From: Pasteurella bettyae CCUG 2042
Lineage (GTDB): Bacteria > Pseudomonadota > Gammaproteobacteria > Enterobacterales > Pasteurellaceae
DNA length: 64,000 nt
Direction of reading: 5' to 3'
Assembly (NCBI RefSeq): GCF_000262245.1
Contig: NZ_AJSX01000034.1
Coordinates: forward strand, 1-64,000
The translations under genes were made by a program, and so were the position numbers. Below the pieces are notes generated by a model that saw nothing but the letters and a program-made list of their open reading frames with translations, searched no databases and was not told the origin of the DNA. Below, piece after piece: positions 1-10,484 of this stretch; within the stretch, counting starts at the first letter, position 1, and each line of letters begins with the position of its first letter.

Positions 1-35
1 TGCGGTTAAATTTTTGGAAATTTAACCGCACTTTT
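1..35 (-). terminator. Uptake-signal hairpin terminator of der
   Basis: An inverted repeat pairs GCGGTTAAATTT with AAATTTAACCGC just after the der stop codon. The right arm carries the uptake signal ACCGCACTT. Any U-tract for a leftward transcript would lie beyond the window edge, so termination is inferred from position. Confidence 0.6.
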
Positions 36-38
36 GCG

Positions 39-1565
39 TTAACGTTTTGCTTTTTTAATAAATTTCATCAAACGTTTACGTTTACGTAGTTGATTTGGAG
101 TAAGTTTATTTCGTTTACCCGCAAAAGGATTACTTCCTTCTTGGAATTGTAAACGAATCGGAGAGCCCACAATTTTCAGACTACGACGATAATAATTCGA
201 TAAATAACGTTTATAGCTATCAGGCAATTTATCAATTTTATTACCATGTACCACAATGATTGGTGGATTATAGCCACCAGGATGAGCAAATTTTAATTTA
301 ATACGACGACCATTAATCATTGGTGGTTGATGTTCATCTGTTGCCATTTGTAATAAACGAGTCAGCATTGATGTAGTCATTTTTTGTGTTGCACAGTTAT
401 ATGCTTCTTGTATAGACTCAAATAAATTACCTACACCACTGCCATGCAATGCTGAAATAAAGTGTACACGTGCAAAATCAATAAAATCTAAACGGCGATC
501 TAATTCTGATTTGACTTGATCTTTAGTGTATTGACTTAACCCATCCCATTTATTGACTACAATAACTAAAGAACGCCCTGCATTGAGAATAAAGCCGAGT
601 AGCGATAAATCTTGGTCTGAAATGCCTTCACGGGCATCAATGGTTAGTAATACCACATTCGCATCTTGAATAGCTTGTAAGGTTTTAATCACAGAGAACT
701 TTTCAACAGTTAAATGCACTTTACCACGTTTACGAACCCCCGCTGTATCAATGATCGTATATTGTTGATCATCACGTTCCATCGGAATATAAATGCTATC
801 TCGAGTTGTACCTGGTAAGTCATAAACCACAACACGATCTTCGCCTAAAATTCGGTTGGTCAATGTTGATTTACCTACATTGGGACGACCAACGATGGCA
901 ATCTTAATATTTTTATTTTCAGGTTCTTGGTTTTCTTCTGCTAAGGCTTCATCTAATAATTTTGCATCTTCTTCTGAATTGAAATCAAAATCATGATCCC
1001 ATTCATCTTGTTCTTCTTTTTCGATGTTATTTTCATTTTCTTCAGAGGCTAAGTCTGCCTGCATTTGTTCAGCTAAAGGTGCTAAGATTTCTTCCATTAA
1101 CTGCGTTACCCCTCGACCTTGAGAGGCAGCAATTTGTGAAATTTCACCCATGCCAAGTTGATAGAATTCAGCAGTATGAGAGTCAGCATCAATGCCATCT
1201 GTTTTATTGGCTACAACAAATGTTTTTTTATTTTGACGTTGGCGTAAATATTGAGCAATACCTATATCAGCTGGTGTAAGTCCCGCACGTGCATCGACTA
1301 AGAAAAGCACCACATCGGCTTCTTCAATCGCAAGCAATGATTGTTCAGCCATTTTTTCCTCAACACCTTCTTCAGTACCATCAATACCACCAGTATCAAT
1401 TACGATGAAGTCATAGCCTGAAATATTCGCATGACCATATTTACGGTCTCGTGTTAAACCAGGAAAGTCCGCTACTAAAGCATCACGTGTACGTGTTAAG
1501 CGGTTAAATAATGTTGATTTGCCTACATTAGGGCGACCAACAAGGGCAACTACAGGAGTTGTCAT
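39..1565 (-). CDS. der: Ribosome-associated GTPase Der (EngA)
   Basis: Essential double GTPase needed for 50S subunit assembly. From the chosen start the protein is 508 residues. It opens [18 protein letters not shown], giving G1 of the first GTPase domain within the first 20 residues. A second G1 (GRPNVGKST) follows an acidic linker rich in E and D, and the C-terminal KH-like domain ends in a basic tail, as in the family. The open frame extends 32 codons upstream, but the ATG at 1565 is preceded by GAGG and starts at the conserved N-terminus, so it is preferred. The gene stands alone, upstream of a hairpin at the window edge. Confidence 0.96.
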   Translation of the reverse strand: MTTPVVALVGRPNVGKSTLFNRLTRTRDALVADFPGLTRDRKYGHANISGYDFIVIDTGGIDGTEEGVEEKMAEQSLLAIEEADVVLFLVDARAGLTPADIGIAQYLRQRQNKKTFVVANKTDGIDADSHTAEFYQLGMGEISQIAASQGRGVTQLMEEILAPLAEQMQADLASEENENNIEKEEQDEWDHDFDFNSEEDAKLLDEALAEENQEPENKNIKIAIVGRPNVGKSTLTNRILGEDRVVVYDLPGTTRDSIYIPMERDDQQYTIIDTAGVRKRGKVHLTVEKFSVIKTLQAIQDANVVLLTIDAREGISDQDLSLLGFILNAGRSLVIVVNKWDGLSQYTKDQVKSELDRRLDFIDFARVHFISALHGSGVGNLFESIQEAYNCATQKMTTSMLTRLLQMATDEHQPPMINGRRIKLKFAHPGGYNPPIIVVHGNKIDKLPDSYKRYLSNYYRRSLKIVGSPIRLQFQEGSNPFAGKRNKLTPNQLRKRKRLMKFIKKAKR

Positions 1566-1747
1566 AGAAACCTCGAAATCAGTAATATAAAGTGCAATAA
1601 ATTCATGCACGAAAAATAATCTATCATTATAGCTGATTTTAGCTAGAATGCGAACCAACAAGGGGAGAAATAGAGAAAAGTGCGGTCTGTTTTTATTAAA
1701 ATTTTAAGAAAAAATAGGATTTATCCGAATTAGGGAAAATTTCAGAC

Positions 1748-1771
1748 ATAAAAAAAGCACCTCAGGGTGCT
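1748..1771 (-). terminator. Terminator of the tRNA-Asp pair
   Basis: Stem AGCACC/GGTGCT (1756-1761 with 1766-1771), loop of four, followed on the minus strand by a run of about eight U. It lies directly downstream of the tandem tRNA-Asp genes. Confidence 0.8.
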
Positions 1772-1788
1772 ATAACTCTATTTCTAAT

Positions 1789-1865
1789 TGGCGGAACGGA
1801 CGGGACTCGAACCCGCGACCCCCTGCGTGACAGGCAGGTATTCTAACCAGCTGAACTACCGCTCC
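1789..1865 (-). tRNA. tRNA-Asp (GTC), distal copy
   Basis: 77 nt including an encoded CCA. Cloverleaf arms are visible, with anticodon loop CTGTCAC giving GTC. The acceptor stem is GGAGCGG with CCGTTCC, including a G-U pair at position 4. It is one of two tandem copies separated by 14 bp. Confidence 0.97.
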
Positions 1866-1879
1866 GTATTAGAATAAAT

Positions 1880-1956
1880 TGGCGGAATGGACGGGACTCG
1901 AACCCGCGACCCCCTGCGTGACAGGCAGGTATTCTAACCAGCTGAACTACCACTCC
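1880..1956 (-). tRNA. tRNA-Asp (GTC), promoter-proximal copy
   Basis: 77 nt including an encoded CCA, anticodon GTC. It differs from the neighbouring copy only at acceptor pair 5-68, where C-G is replaced by T-A on both sides of the stem, so folding is kept. It shares a promoter and terminator with the distal copy. Confidence 0.97.
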
Positions 1957-1971
1957 GCACAGGTGGAGCAA

Positions 1972-2000
1972 ATAATAATAGTGAACGGCAGTTCCGTCAA
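1972..2000 (-). promoter_or_regulatory. Sigma-70 promoter of the tRNA-Asp pair
   Basis: On the minus strand TTGACG (2000-1995), a 17-bp spacer and TATTAT (1977-1972) lie about 16 bp before the first tRNA-Asp. Confidence 0.75.
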
Positions 2001-2045
2001 CCTTTTTTTTGAACTTTTAGTTTACTTGTTTAATTCCTAAACGAA

Positions 2046-2822
2046 TTAATGTAGAGACTCTTCTTCTGACGATGGATTTAATATTTTTTCCCACAAACAG
2101 TTATCTTTACTTTTTTTATTGATCAGTTTGATATATTCCAAATGTGCAGCTAGTTCTTGCTCACTAGGTTGTAGTGTAGATAATTTATGCTTTGTTTTTT
2201 CAAAGGTTTGCTGTATAGCTTGAGTACTGGCCATGATTGGCTCATCCGTTTCATGATCATCAAACAGGCTGGTTTGTCCGCCTGTCATAGCCAGATAAAC
2301 ATCACCAAGGATTTCCGCATCCAGTAATGCCCCATGTAGTACTCGTTTAGTGTTATCAATAGCTAAACGATCGCAAAGTGCATCTAAACTGTTGCGTTTG
2401 CCTGGATACATTTGTCGAGCGAGTTGCAGCGTATCAGTCACTGTACAAATATCACTGGTTTTTACATCAATTTGATGTTTACGGAATTCATAGTCCATGA
2501 AGCCCACATCAAAGGGAGCGTTGTGAATTAATAATTCAGCACCTTTGATGAAATCAATAAATTCTTGTGCAACTTCTGTAAAATCAGGTTTGTCAGAAAG
2601 CATTTCATCAGTAATGCCGTGAACTTTAATTGCTTCAGGATCTACTGGACGATCAGGCTTAATATAGAGATGTAATTTTTTACCCGTATAGCGACGATTA
2701 ATCATTTCGACGGCACCAATTTCAATAATACAGTGGCCTTCATAATGTGCTCCAAATTGGTTCATCCCTGTGGTTTCGGTATCCAGAACAATCTGGCGAT
2801 TTAAATCGATTTCAATTTTCAT
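2046..2822 (-). CDS. dnaQ: DNA polymerase III epsilon subunit (proofreading exonuclease)
   Basis: 3'-5' exonuclease of the replicative polymerase. It is 258 residues, close to the usual 240-250. DEDDh motifs are all present: D14 and E16 in LDTETTG, D105 in NAPFDVGF, H163 and D168 in VLHGALLDAE. A QTSLF pentapeptide at 183-187 matches the beta-clamp binding consensus. The C-terminal tail that binds DnaE follows. It is divergent from rnhA across 70 bp, the same arrangement as in E. coli. Confidence 0.96.
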   Translation of the reverse strand: MKIEIDLNRQIVLDTETTGMNQFGAHYEGHCIIEIGAVEMINRRYTGKKLHLYIKPDRPVDPEAIKVHGITDEMLSDKPDFTEVAQEFIDFIKGAELLIHNAPFDVGFMDYEFRKHQIDVKTSDICTVTDTLQLARQMYPGKRNSLDALCDRLAIDNTKRVLHGALLDAEILGDVYLAMTGGQTSLFDDHETDEPIMASTQAIQQTFEKTKHKLSTLQPSEQELAAHLEYIKLINKKSKDNCLWEKILNPSSEEESLH

Positions 2823-2892
2823 ATTTTCAAACTGTCTATTTTTAACGTTTTAGGCTATTATTTTAAAATGAGTTGTTAGATTGTAGCAAATT

Positions 2893-3357
2893 ATGCAGAA
2901 ACAAATTGAAATATTTACAGATGGATCCTGTTTAGGAAATCCTGGGCCAGGTGGAATTGGCATTTTATTACGTTATCAACAATACGAAAAAACACTTTCA
3001 AAAGGCTATTTTAAAACGACGAATAATCGTATGGAATTATTAGCCGTAGTGGAAGCGCTAAATTGTTTGAAAGAACCTTGTACCGTTATGTTACATAGTG
3101 ATAGCCAATATATGAAAAATGGCATTACTCAATGGATTTTTAATTGGAAAAAAAACAATTGGAAGGCGAGTACAGGTAAGCCAGTGAAAAATCAAGATCT
3201 TTGGATTTTACTGGATCAAGCAATTCGGAAACATAAAATTGATTGGCATTGGGTGAAAGGGCATTCTGGTCATAGAGAAAATGAGATTTGTGATGAATTA
3301 GCCAAACAAGGCGCTGAAAATCCTACTCTAGAAGATACAGGCTATCAGCCTGACTAA
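2893..3357 (+). CDS. rnhA: Ribonuclease HI
   Basis: Degrades the RNA strand of RNA-DNA hybrids. It is 154 residues, the normal length. Catalytic acids lie in [14 protein letters not shown] (Asp), [12 protein letters not shown] (Glu), [11 protein letters not shown] (Asp) and [10 protein letters not shown] (Asp). The basic handle region [18 protein letters not shown] is conserved. It is divergent from dnaQ and convergent with lexA, sharing a two-way uptake-signal terminator with lexA. Confidence 0.97.
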   Translation: MQKQIEIFTDGSCLGNPGPGGIGILLRYQQYEKTLSKGYFKTTNNRMELLAVVEALNCLKEPCTVMLHSDSQYMKNGITQWIFNWKKNNWKASTGKPVKNQDLWILLDQAIRKHKIDWHWVKGHSGHRENEICDELAKQGAENPTLEDTGYQPD

Positions 3358-3374
3358 TCCATGACAATAGATAT

Positions 3375-3415
3375 AAAAAGTGCGGTTAAATTTTAGAAAA
3401 TTTACCGCACTTTTT
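3375..3415. terminator. Bidirectional uptake-signal terminator between rnhA and lexA
   Basis: Facing uptake signals AAGTGCGGT and ACCGCACTT form a hairpin with A-rich and T-rich flanks, so it can end transcripts from both convergent genes. Confidence 0.85.
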
Positions 3416-3431
3416 ATTATGTATTGCTTGC

Positions 3432-4073
3432 TTACATCCAAGCATTATTGCGAATAATGCCTACGGCAATGCCTTCAATTTCAAAATTAGGTTGTTCTTT
3501 AAGATTGACCACAATTGGTTGATATTCTTCATTTTCTGGATGAAGATAAATCATATCGCCTTTGCGTTCTAAACGTTTTACCGTAACTTCATCTTCAATT
3601 CTTGCCACAATAACTTGTCCATTACGGACATCTTTGGTGCTGTGTACTGCTAACAAATCGCCATCTAAAATACCAATATTTTTCATTGATTGACCATAAA
3701 CTTTTAATAAAAAATCTGCTTGAGGTTTGAACATATCAGCATCAACTTTATAAGATCCCTCTATATGTTGTTCTGCCAGAATTGGTTCACCAGCTGCAAC
3801 ACGACCAATTAGAGGTAAACCTTCATCCTCATCATTAGCAGGTTCTTCGGTATTGATAAGTAAACGGATGCCACGAGAAGTGCCTGATAAAATTTCAATT
3901 ACACCTTTGCGAGCTAAGGCTTTCAAGTGCTCTTCTGCTGCATTTGGGGAGCGGAAACCTAGTTCTCTAGATATTTCAGCACGAGTTGGAGGCATTCCAG
4001 TTGATTCAATATGGTGTTTGAGAAAATCAAAAACTTCTTGTTGTCGAGCTGTTAGTGCTTTAATTGGTTTCAT
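3432..4073 (-). CDS. lexA: SOS repressor LexA
   Basis: Transcriptional repressor of the DNA-damage regulon. It is 213 residues, slightly longer than E. coli LexA (202). The N-terminal winged helix-turn-helix contains [21 protein letters not shown]. The self-cleavage site is Ala94-Gly95 in RVAAGEP. The catalytic dyad is Ser129 (GQSMKNIG) and Lys166 (VTVKR). A short acidic insert before the cleavage site ([10 protein letters not shown]) accounts for the extra length. AGGGG precedes the start. Two LexA boxes and a promoter lie immediately upstream, so autorepression is expected. Confidence 0.97.
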   Translation of the reverse strand: MKPIKALTARQQEVFDFLKHHIESTGMPPTRAEISRELGFRSPNAAEEHLKALARKGVIEILSGTSRGIRLLINTEEPANDEDEGLPLIGRVAAGEPILAEQHIEGSYKVDADMFKPQADFLLKVYGQSMKNIGILDGDLLAVHSTKDVRNGQVIVARIEDEVTVKRLERKGDMIYLHPENEEYQPIVVNLKEQPNFEIEGIAVGIIRNNAWM

Positions 4074-4084
4074 TTAAAAATCCC

Positions 4085-4100
4085 CTGTTTTTTTGTACAG
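4085..4100. promoter_or_regulatory. LexA (SOS) box 2 of lexA
   Basis: CTG-N10-CAG with a T-rich left half, ending 12 bp before the lexA start. It is the downstream member of a pair spaced 20 bp start to start. Confidence 0.75.
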
Positions 4101-4104
4101 AATA

Positions 4105-4120
4105 CTGACATTATATACAG
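4105..4120. promoter_or_regulatory. LexA (SOS) box 1 of lexA
   Basis: CTGACATTATATACAG fits the CTG-N10-CAG operator with an AT-alternating core. It overlaps the predicted -10 of lexA, so LexA binding would block its own transcription. Confidence 0.88.
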
Positions 4121-4137
4121 ACTGTAAAAACTTGCAA
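4110..4137 (-). promoter_or_regulatory. lexA promoter
   Basis: On the minus strand TTGCAA (4137-4132), a 16-bp spacer and TATAAT (4115-4110). The -10 lies inside SOS box 1. Confidence 0.7.
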
Positions 4138-4270
4138 TATTTTTATTTAAGTAGATGAAAATGAATTTAAGAAAAATGTGACATCTATTCCAAAACTATC
4201 ATCTGATGATAACCAAATGAAAAAATTATGTTAAAATGAAGAAAGTTGTTTTTGTATATGGAAATTTATT

Positions 4271-6709
4271 ATGGCTAGTTTTTTAAATTTATATAGAGCA
4301 TTACTGGAAATTCCTTTATCTTTTTTGGTAAAAAATAATCCTATCCCAAGTCACCCTATTGAAGAGTTGAAACTAGATATAACACAGCCAATAGTTTATG
4401 TATTACCTTATACTTCCCAAACTGACTTTGTGATTTTTCGTAAAAACTGTTTAAGTGTGGGATTGCCAGATCCGATAGAAACTAATGATATTCATGGTAA
4501 ACAATTACCTCGTTATGTTTATTTAGATGATGGTCGTCAATTCTTTAAATCTAAAAAAGGCCCTAAAAAAGAAACAGAAAAAGTTTTTTATCATTATTTT
4601 GAGCTACATAATGCTTATGCGGATTTAGATGTTCAAGTTATTCCCGTTTCTGTACTATGGGGACGCTCACCAGGTAAGGAAGATAAAGGTAAATTACCTA
4701 AATTGCGTTTATTAAATGGTATCCAAAAAACCATTGCAGCAATCTGGTTTGGACGAGATACTTTTGTTCGTTTCTCTCAAGCAGTTTCTATGCGTTATAT
4801 GGTAACTGAACATGGTGCAGATGTTTCTATTGCACAAAAATTAGCGCGAATTGCAAGAATGCATTTTTCAAAACAGCGTTTATCTGCTACGGGGCCTCGG
4901 TTGCCAAATCGTCAAGCGATGTTTAATAAATTGTTGCAGTCTCCAGTTATATTAGAAGCAATTGCCGATGAGGCAAAAAGTAAGAATATGAGCCAAGCGC
5001 GGGCTCGTCAAGAAGCAGAAAAAATTCTAAAAGAAATTGCTGCTGATGTGAGTTATGAAAATTTACGAGTGTTAGACCGTTTATTACGTTGGCTATGGAA
5101 CAAGCTTTATCAAGGTATTTCGGTAGAAAATGCGGATCGTGTACGTCAATTAGCTTTAGAGGGACATGAAATTGTTTATGTTCCTTGTCATCGTAGTCAT
5201 ATTGATTATTTATTATTATCTTATGTGTTATATCACCAAGGTCTAGTGCCACCACATATTGCCGCTGGAATTAACTTAGATTTCTGGCCGGCGGGCCCTA
5301 TTTTCCGTCGTAGTGGTGCTTTTTTTATCCGTCGTACTTTTAAGGGAAATCGTTTATATTCCACCATTTTTCGTGAATATTTAGGGGAATTATTTCATCG
5401 TGGTTATTCCGTAGAATATTTTATTGAAGGGGGGCGTTCTCGTACAGGGCGCTTATTAACGCCAAAAACAGGTATGATGTCAATGACATTACAGGCATTA
5501 CAGCAACGCCAAACTCGCCCAATTACGGTTGTGCCAGTCTATATAGGTTATGAACATGTTTTAGAGGTTGATACTTATGCTAAAGAATTACGTGGTGCAG
5601 CAAAAGAAAAAGAAAATGCTGGTCTTGTCCTACGTGTGATTAAGAAACTACGTAATTTAGGCAAAGGTTATGTAAATTTTGCAGAGCCTATTACGTTAAG
5701 TAATTACTTAAATGAACATTATCCTGAATGGAAAAATACAGTAGAAGAAAAACCTGTGTGGTTTAATAAAGCTGTCGATAGTATTTCTACTCAGGTCATG
5801 GTGAATATTAATAATGCTGCGGCTATTAATGCAATGAATTTAACAGGGATGGCATTACTATCTTCACGTCAGCGTGCTTTATCACGAGAACAGCTATTAG
5901 AACAATTACAAAGTTATCAAGAGTTTTTACAAAATGTGCCTTATTCTTCAGATGTTATTGTGCCATCTGAGTCACCAGAAGATATGCTAAAACATGTATT
6001 AAGTCTAGAAAGAATGGGCGTACTAATTGAAAAAGATAACTTTGGTGAATTAGTTCATTTAGAAAGAAATTCTGCGGTATTAATGACTTATTATCGTAAT
6101 AATATTCAGCATTTATTTGCTTTACCATCACTAGTTGCAAGTATTGTGTTGCATTATGAACAAGTGACTAAAACTGAATTATTACGTGCAGTAAAAGCCA
6201 TTTATCCATTCTTAAAGAATGAGCTTTTTATTCATATTTTAGAAGAAAGTTTAGATGATGTTGTAGAAAAAATGATAGTAGAATTTCATCGTCAACAAAT
6301 TATTGATATTGAAAATGATCTACTAAGCATTAATGATAAAGGTATTCGTACTTTACAACTTTGGGCATCTGCGGTAAGAGAAATCCTACAGCGTTATCGT
6401 ATTACTATTTCAATTTTACAATATCAACCAGATATAGCGCGTGCTGCTTTAGAAAAACAAAGTCAATTTGTTGCACAACGTTTATCTGTATTGCATGGTA
6501 TTAATGCACCAGAGTTTTTTGATAAAGCGGTGTTTGTTGGTTTTACAACTAGTTTGAAAGAGAAAGGTTATTTTGATGAGGCTGGTCATGCCGTGCTAGA
6601 AAAATTAAATGTGCTTTCAGATATATTGAACCATATCATTTCTGCAGAGGTAAATTTAACGATTAGAAGTGCTATCGAAAAATCAGAGGAAATCCCTACT
6701 GAAGAATAA
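4271..6709 (+). CDS. plsB: Glycerol-3-phosphate 1-O-acyltransferase PlsB
   Basis: Inner-membrane enzyme that makes lysophosphatidic acid, the first step of phospholipid synthesis. It is 812 residues, the usual length. The acyltransferase block I motif HX4D is H307-RSHI-D312 in [15 protein letters not shown], matching His306 of E. coli. Block III is [10 protein letters not shown]. It is divergent from lexA across 197 bp and directly followed by xerD with a 2-bp gap, so the two are probably co-transcribed. Confidence 0.96.
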   Translation: MASFLNLYRALLEIPLSFLVKNNPIPSHPIEELKLDITQPIVYVLPYTSQTDFVIFRKNCLSVGLPDPIETNDIHGKQLPRYVYLDDGRQFFKSKKGPKKETEKVFYHYFELHNAYADLDVQVIPVSVLWGRSPGKEDKGKLPKLRLLNGIQKTIAAIWFGRDTFVRFSQAVSMRYMVTEHGADVSIAQKLARIARMHFSKQRLSATGPRLPNRQAMFNKLLQSPVILEAIADEAKSKNMSQARARQEAEKILKEIAADVSYENLRVLDRLLRWLWNKLYQGISVENADRVRQLALEGHEIVYVPCHRSHIDYLLLSYVLYHQGLVPPHIAAGINLDFWPAGPIFRRSGAFFIRRTFKGNRLYSTIFREYLGELFHRGYSVEYFIEGGRSRTGRLLTPKTGMMSMTLQALQQRQTRPITVVPVYIGYEHVLEVDTYAKELRGAAKEKENAGLVLRVIKKLRNLGKGYVNFAEPITLSNYLNEHYPEWKNTVEEKPVWFNKAVDSISTQVMVNINNAAAINAMNLTGMALLSSRQRALSREQLLEQLQSYQEFLQNVPYSSDVIVPSESPEDMLKHVLSLERMGVLIEKDNFGELVHLERNSAVLMTYYRNNIQHLFALPSLVASIVLHYEQVTKTELLRAVKAIYPFLKNELFIHILEESLDDVVEKMIVEFHRQQIIDIENDLLSINDKGIRTLQLWASAVREILQRYRITISILQYQPDIARAALEKQSQFVAQRLSVLHGINAPEFFDKAVFVGFTTSLKEKGYFDEAGHAVLEKLNVLSDILNHIISAEVNLTIRSAIEKSEEIPTEE

Positions 6710-6711
6710 AT

Positions 6712-7605
6712 ATGAAAGATTCCACATTAATTGAATTATTTTTAAATGAGCTATGGCTTGAGAAAGGCTTGTCTGATAATACGATTCAATCTTATCGTTT
6801 AGATCTTAGCGCATTAAGTCAGTGGTTACAAAAACAAAGTAAGAATTTAGAAGATCTGGATTCTATAGATTTGCAATCATTTCTTGGTGAGCGAGTAGAT
6901 CAGGGATATAAAGCCACAAGTACCGCAAGAATGCTCAGCGCAATGAGGAAATTATTTCAGTATTTATATCGTGAAAAGTACCGCACTGATGATCCAAGTG
7001 CGGTACTCAGTTCACCAAAATTACCTAGCCGTTTGCCCAAATATCTCACTGAACAACAAGTGGGAGATTTATTAGAAGCACCTAGTACGGATATTCCATT
7101 AGAATTACGTGATAAAGCGATGTTGGAATTATTATATGCTACAGGTTTGCGAGTTACCGAATTAGTGACGTTGAGCACAGATAATATCAACCTTGAACAA
7201 GGCGTAGTTAGAGTGATTGGTAAAGGCAATAAAGAACGTATCGTACCTATGGGAGAAGAAGCTTCTTATTGGGTGGGGCAGTTCATTTTATATGGTCGTC
7301 CAATGTTGCTAAATGGGCAAAGTTCAGATGTAATTTTTCCAAGTAAACGGGCCGTGCAAATGACTCGTCAAACCTTTTGGCATCGTATTAAACATTATGC
7401 TGTATTAGCTGAAATTGATACTAATAGCTTATCGCCTCATGTGTTACGTCATGCTTTTGCTACCCATTTAGTGAATCACGGTGCCGATCTTCGGGTGATA
7501 CAAATGTTGTTAGGTCATAGTGATTTATCCACCACACAAATTTATACGCATGTTGCAAAAGAACGATTGAAACGATTACATGAGAAATTCCATCCAAGAG
7601 GATAA
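6712..7605 (+). CDS. xerD: Site-specific tyrosine recombinase XerD
   Basis: Works with XerC at dif to resolve chromosome dimers. It is 297 residues (E. coli 298). Catalytic residues are R147 (ATGLRVTEL), K171, H243 and R246 (HVLRHAFATH), H269 (LLGHS) and the nucleophile Y278 (TTQIYTHV). The N-terminal SAM-like core-binding domain precedes them. It sits 2 bp after plsB and ends at an uptake-signal terminator. An inverted pair of uptake-signal-like sequences lies inside the coding region. Confidence 0.96.
   Translation: MKDSTLIELFLNELWLEKGLSDNTIQSYRLDLSALSQWLQKQSKNLEDLDSIDLQSFLGERVDQGYKATSTARMLSAMRKLFQYLYREKYRTDDPSAVLSSPKLPSRLPKYLTEQQVGDLLEAPSTDIPLELRDKAMLELLYATGLRVTELVTLSTDNINLEQGVVRVIGKGNKERIVPMGEEASYWVGQFILYGRPMLLNGQSSDVIFPSKRAVQMTRQTFWHRIKHYAVLAEIDTNSLSPHVLRHAFATHLVNHGADLRVIQMLLGHSDLSTTQIYTHVAKERLKRLHEKFHPRG
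6978..7006. repeat. Inverted uptake-signal pair inside xerD
   Basis: GTACCGCACT (6978-6987) and AGTGCGGTAC (6997-7006) are perfect inverted 10-mers with a 9-bp loop. The right arm contains a full uptake signal and the left arm is one base off. The pair encodes part of the linker between the two XerD domains. Confidence 0.85.
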
Positions 7606-7615
7606 CTTCAATAGC

Positions 7616-7656
7616 AAAAGTGCGGTCAAAATTTTCAAAAAACTGACCGCACTTTT
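7616..7656 (+). terminator. Uptake-signal terminator of plsB-xerD
   Basis: AAAAGTGCGGTCA pairs with TGACCGCACTTTT across a short AT-rich loop, followed by T-rich sequence. Confidence 0.85.
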
Positions 7657-7734
7657 ATTTTCAAATACGCAGGAGTTAAAACCTGTTATAATTTCGCAAT
7701 TTTTATTTAATAGACAAAATAGAGCAATTCAATA

Positions 7735-9885
7735 ATGAAACAACTTTTCGCTACAACCGCTCGCGGTTTCGAAGAATTACTAAAAGTAGAATTAACTTCG
7801 CTTGGTGCCAGTGAATGCCAGGTGGTTCAAGGCGGTGTACATTTTACTGCTGATGATGAAACCCAATATCGTACTTTGTTATGGTCACGTCTTAGTTCTC
7901 GTATTTTATTACCCATTGTGAAGACGAAAGTTTATAGTGATTTAGATTTGTATTCAGCGGTGGTTGGACAGAATTGGCTCTCATATTTTGACGAAAAAGT
8001 ACGTTTTCTTGTAGATTTTAATGGTACCAACCGAGAAATTCGTCATACTCAATTTGGTGCAATGCGTGTCAAAGATGGGATCGTGGATTATTTTGAGCGA
8101 AATGGTAAAGACCGTCCAAATGTCGATAAAGATTATCCTGATATTCGTGTTCATGCTTATTTAAACCGTGATGATTTAGTGATTTCATTAGATCTTAGCG
8201 GTGAAGCATTGCATTTACGTGGTTATCGTGAAGATACGGGGACGGCACCTTTGCGTGAAACCTTAGCAGCGGCTATTGTATTACGTTCGGGATGGAAACC
8301 CGGCACGCCTTTAGTGGATCCAATGTGTGGTTCGGGAACATTATTAATCGAAGCCGCACAAATGGAAGCAAAAATTGCGCCTCAATTACATCGTATGCAT
8401 TGGGGATTTGATTTTTGGAAAGGTCATAACCAAGAAGCTTGGGATAAAGTTAAAACTGAAGCAGTTGAATTAGCAGAAGCAGAATTTAACAAACATCACC
8501 CAGATTTTTATGGCTTTGATTTAGATCATCGTGTATTGAAAAAAGCACAAAAGAATGCACAAAATGCAGGTGTCGCCCATTTAATAAACTGGCGCCAAGG
8601 TGATGTCGCCTCATTAAAAAATCCATGTCCAGCCCAAACGGGTACCGTAATTTGTAATCCGCCTTATGGTGAGCGTTTAGGGACAATACCAGCATTAATT
8701 GCATTATATTCTGTATTTGGTCAACGTTTAAAAGAACAATTTTCAGGTTGGAATATATCTGTTTTCAGTTCTGAACAAGGATTATTAGATTGTTTGCGAA
8801 TGCGCTCTCATCGTCAATTTAAAGCTAAAAACGGTCCATTAGATTGTATTCAAAAAAATTATCAAATTTCTGACCGCAGAATTAACCAAACAACAGAAAA
8901 TAGCACAGAACAAACTACAGTAGAATTTAAACCCAATGCAAATGTGGCTACAGATTTTGCTAATCGCTTACAAAAAAATATTAAAAAAATTGAAAAATGG
9001 GCAAGTAAAGAAGGCTTAGAAGCTTATCGCCTCTATGATGCAGATTTACCTGAGTATAATTTAGCCGTAGATCGTTATGGCGATCATATTGTGGTACAAG
9101 AATATGCTGCACCTAAAAATATTGATGAAAATAAAGCTCGTCAACGTTTACTAGATGCAGTGACAGCAACTTTATCGGTAACTGGTGTTGAAACGAATAA
9201 GTTGATCTTGAAAGTTCGTCAAAAACAAAAAGGCACCAATCAATATGAGAAACTGGCTAATAAAGGGGAATATTTCTTTGTGCACGAATATGGTGCGAAG
9301 TTATGGGTGAACTTAACAGATTATTTAGATACAGGATTATTCTTAGATCATCGTTTAACTCGTCGTATGCTAGGGCAAATGGCACAAGATAAAGATTTTC
9401 TCAATTTATTCGCTTATACAGGCTCAGCAACTGTGCATGCTGCTTTAGGTGGCGCAAAATCGACGACTACCGTAGATATGTCAAATACCTATCTGAACTG
9501 GGCTGAACAGAATTTAATACTAAATGATGTAGATGGTAAGCAGCATAAATTGATTCAAGCAGACTGTTTACAATGGCTTGAAAATTGCGATCGTCAGTTT
9601 GATTTAATCTTTGTAGATCCACCAACATTCTCAAATTCAAAACGTATGGAAGATAATTGGGATGTACAACGTGATCACATTAAGTTAATGGCTAATTTAA
9701 AACGTATTTTACGCCCACATGGCACAATTATTTTCTCAAATAATAAACGTGCCTTTAAAATGGATTTCGATGGTTTAACTCAACTAGGTTTACATGCACA
9801 AGAAATTTCATCGAAAACCTTACCCCTAGATTTTGAACGTAATAAACAGATTCATAATTGTTGGATTATTGAGCTAAATCAATAA
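7735..9885 (+). CDS. rlmL: Bifunctional 23S rRNA methyltransferase RlmKL
   Basis: Makes m2G2445 and m7G2069 in 23S rRNA. It is 716 residues. An N-terminal ferredoxin-like/THUMP region precedes the first Rossmann methyltransferase domain ([14 protein letters not shown], then catalytic N308PPY311). A second SAM-dependent domain follows ([17 protein letters not shown], then D628PPTFSNSKR). The fused two-domain form is typical of gammaproteobacteria. It is a single gene with no close operon partner. Confidence 0.95.
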   Translation: MKQLFATTARGFEELLKVELTSLGASECQVVQGGVHFTADDETQYRTLLWSRLSSRILLPIVKTKVYSDLDLYSAVVGQNWLSYFDEKVRFLVDFNGTNREIRHTQFGAMRVKDGIVDYFERNGKDRPNVDKDYPDIRVHAYLNRDDLVISLDLSGEALHLRGYREDTGTAPLRETLAAAIVLRSGWKPGTPLVDPMCGSGTLLIEAAQMEAKIAPQLHRMHWGFDFWKGHNQEAWDKVKTEAVELAEAEFNKHHPDFYGFDLDHRVLKKAQKNAQNAGVAHLINWRQGDVASLKNPCPAQTGTVICNPPYGERLGTIPALIALYSVFGQRLKEQFSGWNISVFSSEQGLLDCLRMRSHRQFKAKNGPLDCIQKNYQISDRRINQTTENSTEQTTVEFKPNANVATDFANRLQKNIKKIEKWASKEGLEAYRLYDADLPEYNLAVDRYGDHIVVQEYAAPKNIDENKARQRLLDAVTATLSVTGVETNKLILKVRQKQKGTNQYEKLANKGEYFFVHEYGAKLWVNLTDYLDTGLFLDHRLTRRMLGQMAQDKDFLNLFAYTGSATVHAALGGAKSTTTVDMSNTYLNWAEQNLILNDVDGKQHKLIQADCLQWLENCDRQFDLIFVDPPTFSNSKRMEDNWDVQRDHIKLMANLKRILRPHGTIIFSNNKRAFKMDFDGLTQLGLHAQEISSKTLPLDFERNKQIHNCWIIELNQ

Positions 9886-9956
9886 TATTTTATTTATTTT
9901 GCTCATAATATAAACAGCTCATATTAAGTGAGCTTAACTTTATTAAGGAGTATTTT

Positions 9957-10220
9957 ATGCAAAAAAACATTTTAGCCGTTTTATTTGCAACAGTAGCTAG
10001 TTTCGCATCAGCAGCAGATTTATCAGCGACGTGTAAACAATACTTTAGTGATATTGATGAATATGTGAAAGCGGTGCCAGCAGAGCAATCAAGTATGATG
10101 AAACAACAATTAGATGCGAGTAAACAACAAATTTCCGCAATGCCAGCGGATACTCAAGAACAAGCTTGTAAGCAAGGTATTGAATCATTAAAACAAATGA
10201 AAACGATGATGCCTAAATAG
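9957..10220 (+). CDS. Small secreted protein, DUF5339-like
   Basis: 87 residues beginning with a clear signal peptide (MQKNILAVLFATVASFASA, cleavage likely after ASA). The mature part is about 68 residues, mostly helical, with two cysteines that could form a disulfide in the periplasm, and it is rich in Q, K and M. It resembles short periplasmic proteins of Pasteurellaceae grouped as DUF5339; that family name is from memory. Function is unknown. A Shine-Dalgarno AAGGAG precedes the start. A small inverted repeat AGCTCA/TGAGCT (9916-9934) lies in the leader, and a strong terminator follows, so it is its own transcription unit. Confidence 0.75.
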   Translation: MQKNILAVLFATVASFASAADLSATCKQYFSDIDEYVKAVPAEQSSMMKQQLDASKQQISAMPADTQEQACKQGIESLKQMKTMMPK

Positions 10221-10235
10221 TTATAATATTGATAT

Positions 10236-10266
10236 AAAGCCTTTCTATACAGAAGGGCTTTTCTTT
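10236..10266 (+). terminator. Terminator of the DUF5339-like gene
   Basis: Stem AAAGCCTTTCT/AGAAGGGCTTT with one G-T pair, four-base loop, then a T-rich tail. Confidence 0.85.
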
Positions 10267-10439
10267 TTCTACTTATTATCTTGATATCAATGATAAACAC
10301 TTCCGATTAAGAACATAACCTGATAGAAATTTTCAAAAAACAATCCAAAGACACAATAAAATGTTTCTGATTAATTTCTCGTAGTTATCACTTCGAGGAT
10401 ATAAGATTAGCTATTTTAGGAATGTAATAATTTGAGTAT

Positions 10440-10462
10440 AAAAAAAGCCGCCTAGTGCGACT
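10440..10462 (-). terminator. Terminator of the Gly-Cys-Leu tRNA cluster
   Basis: On the minus strand AGTCGC pairs with GGCGGCT (one G-U pair) and is followed by seven U. It lies 22 bp after tRNA-Leu. The 170 bp to its left, up to the previous terminator, shows nothing recognisable. Confidence 0.75.
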
Positions 10463-10484
10463 GTCTTTACAATTTATATAAAGA

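Noticed and set aside
1566-1661. N-terminal extension of der
   Set aside because: The 32 upstream codons lack family similarity, and GAGG supports the ATG at 1565.
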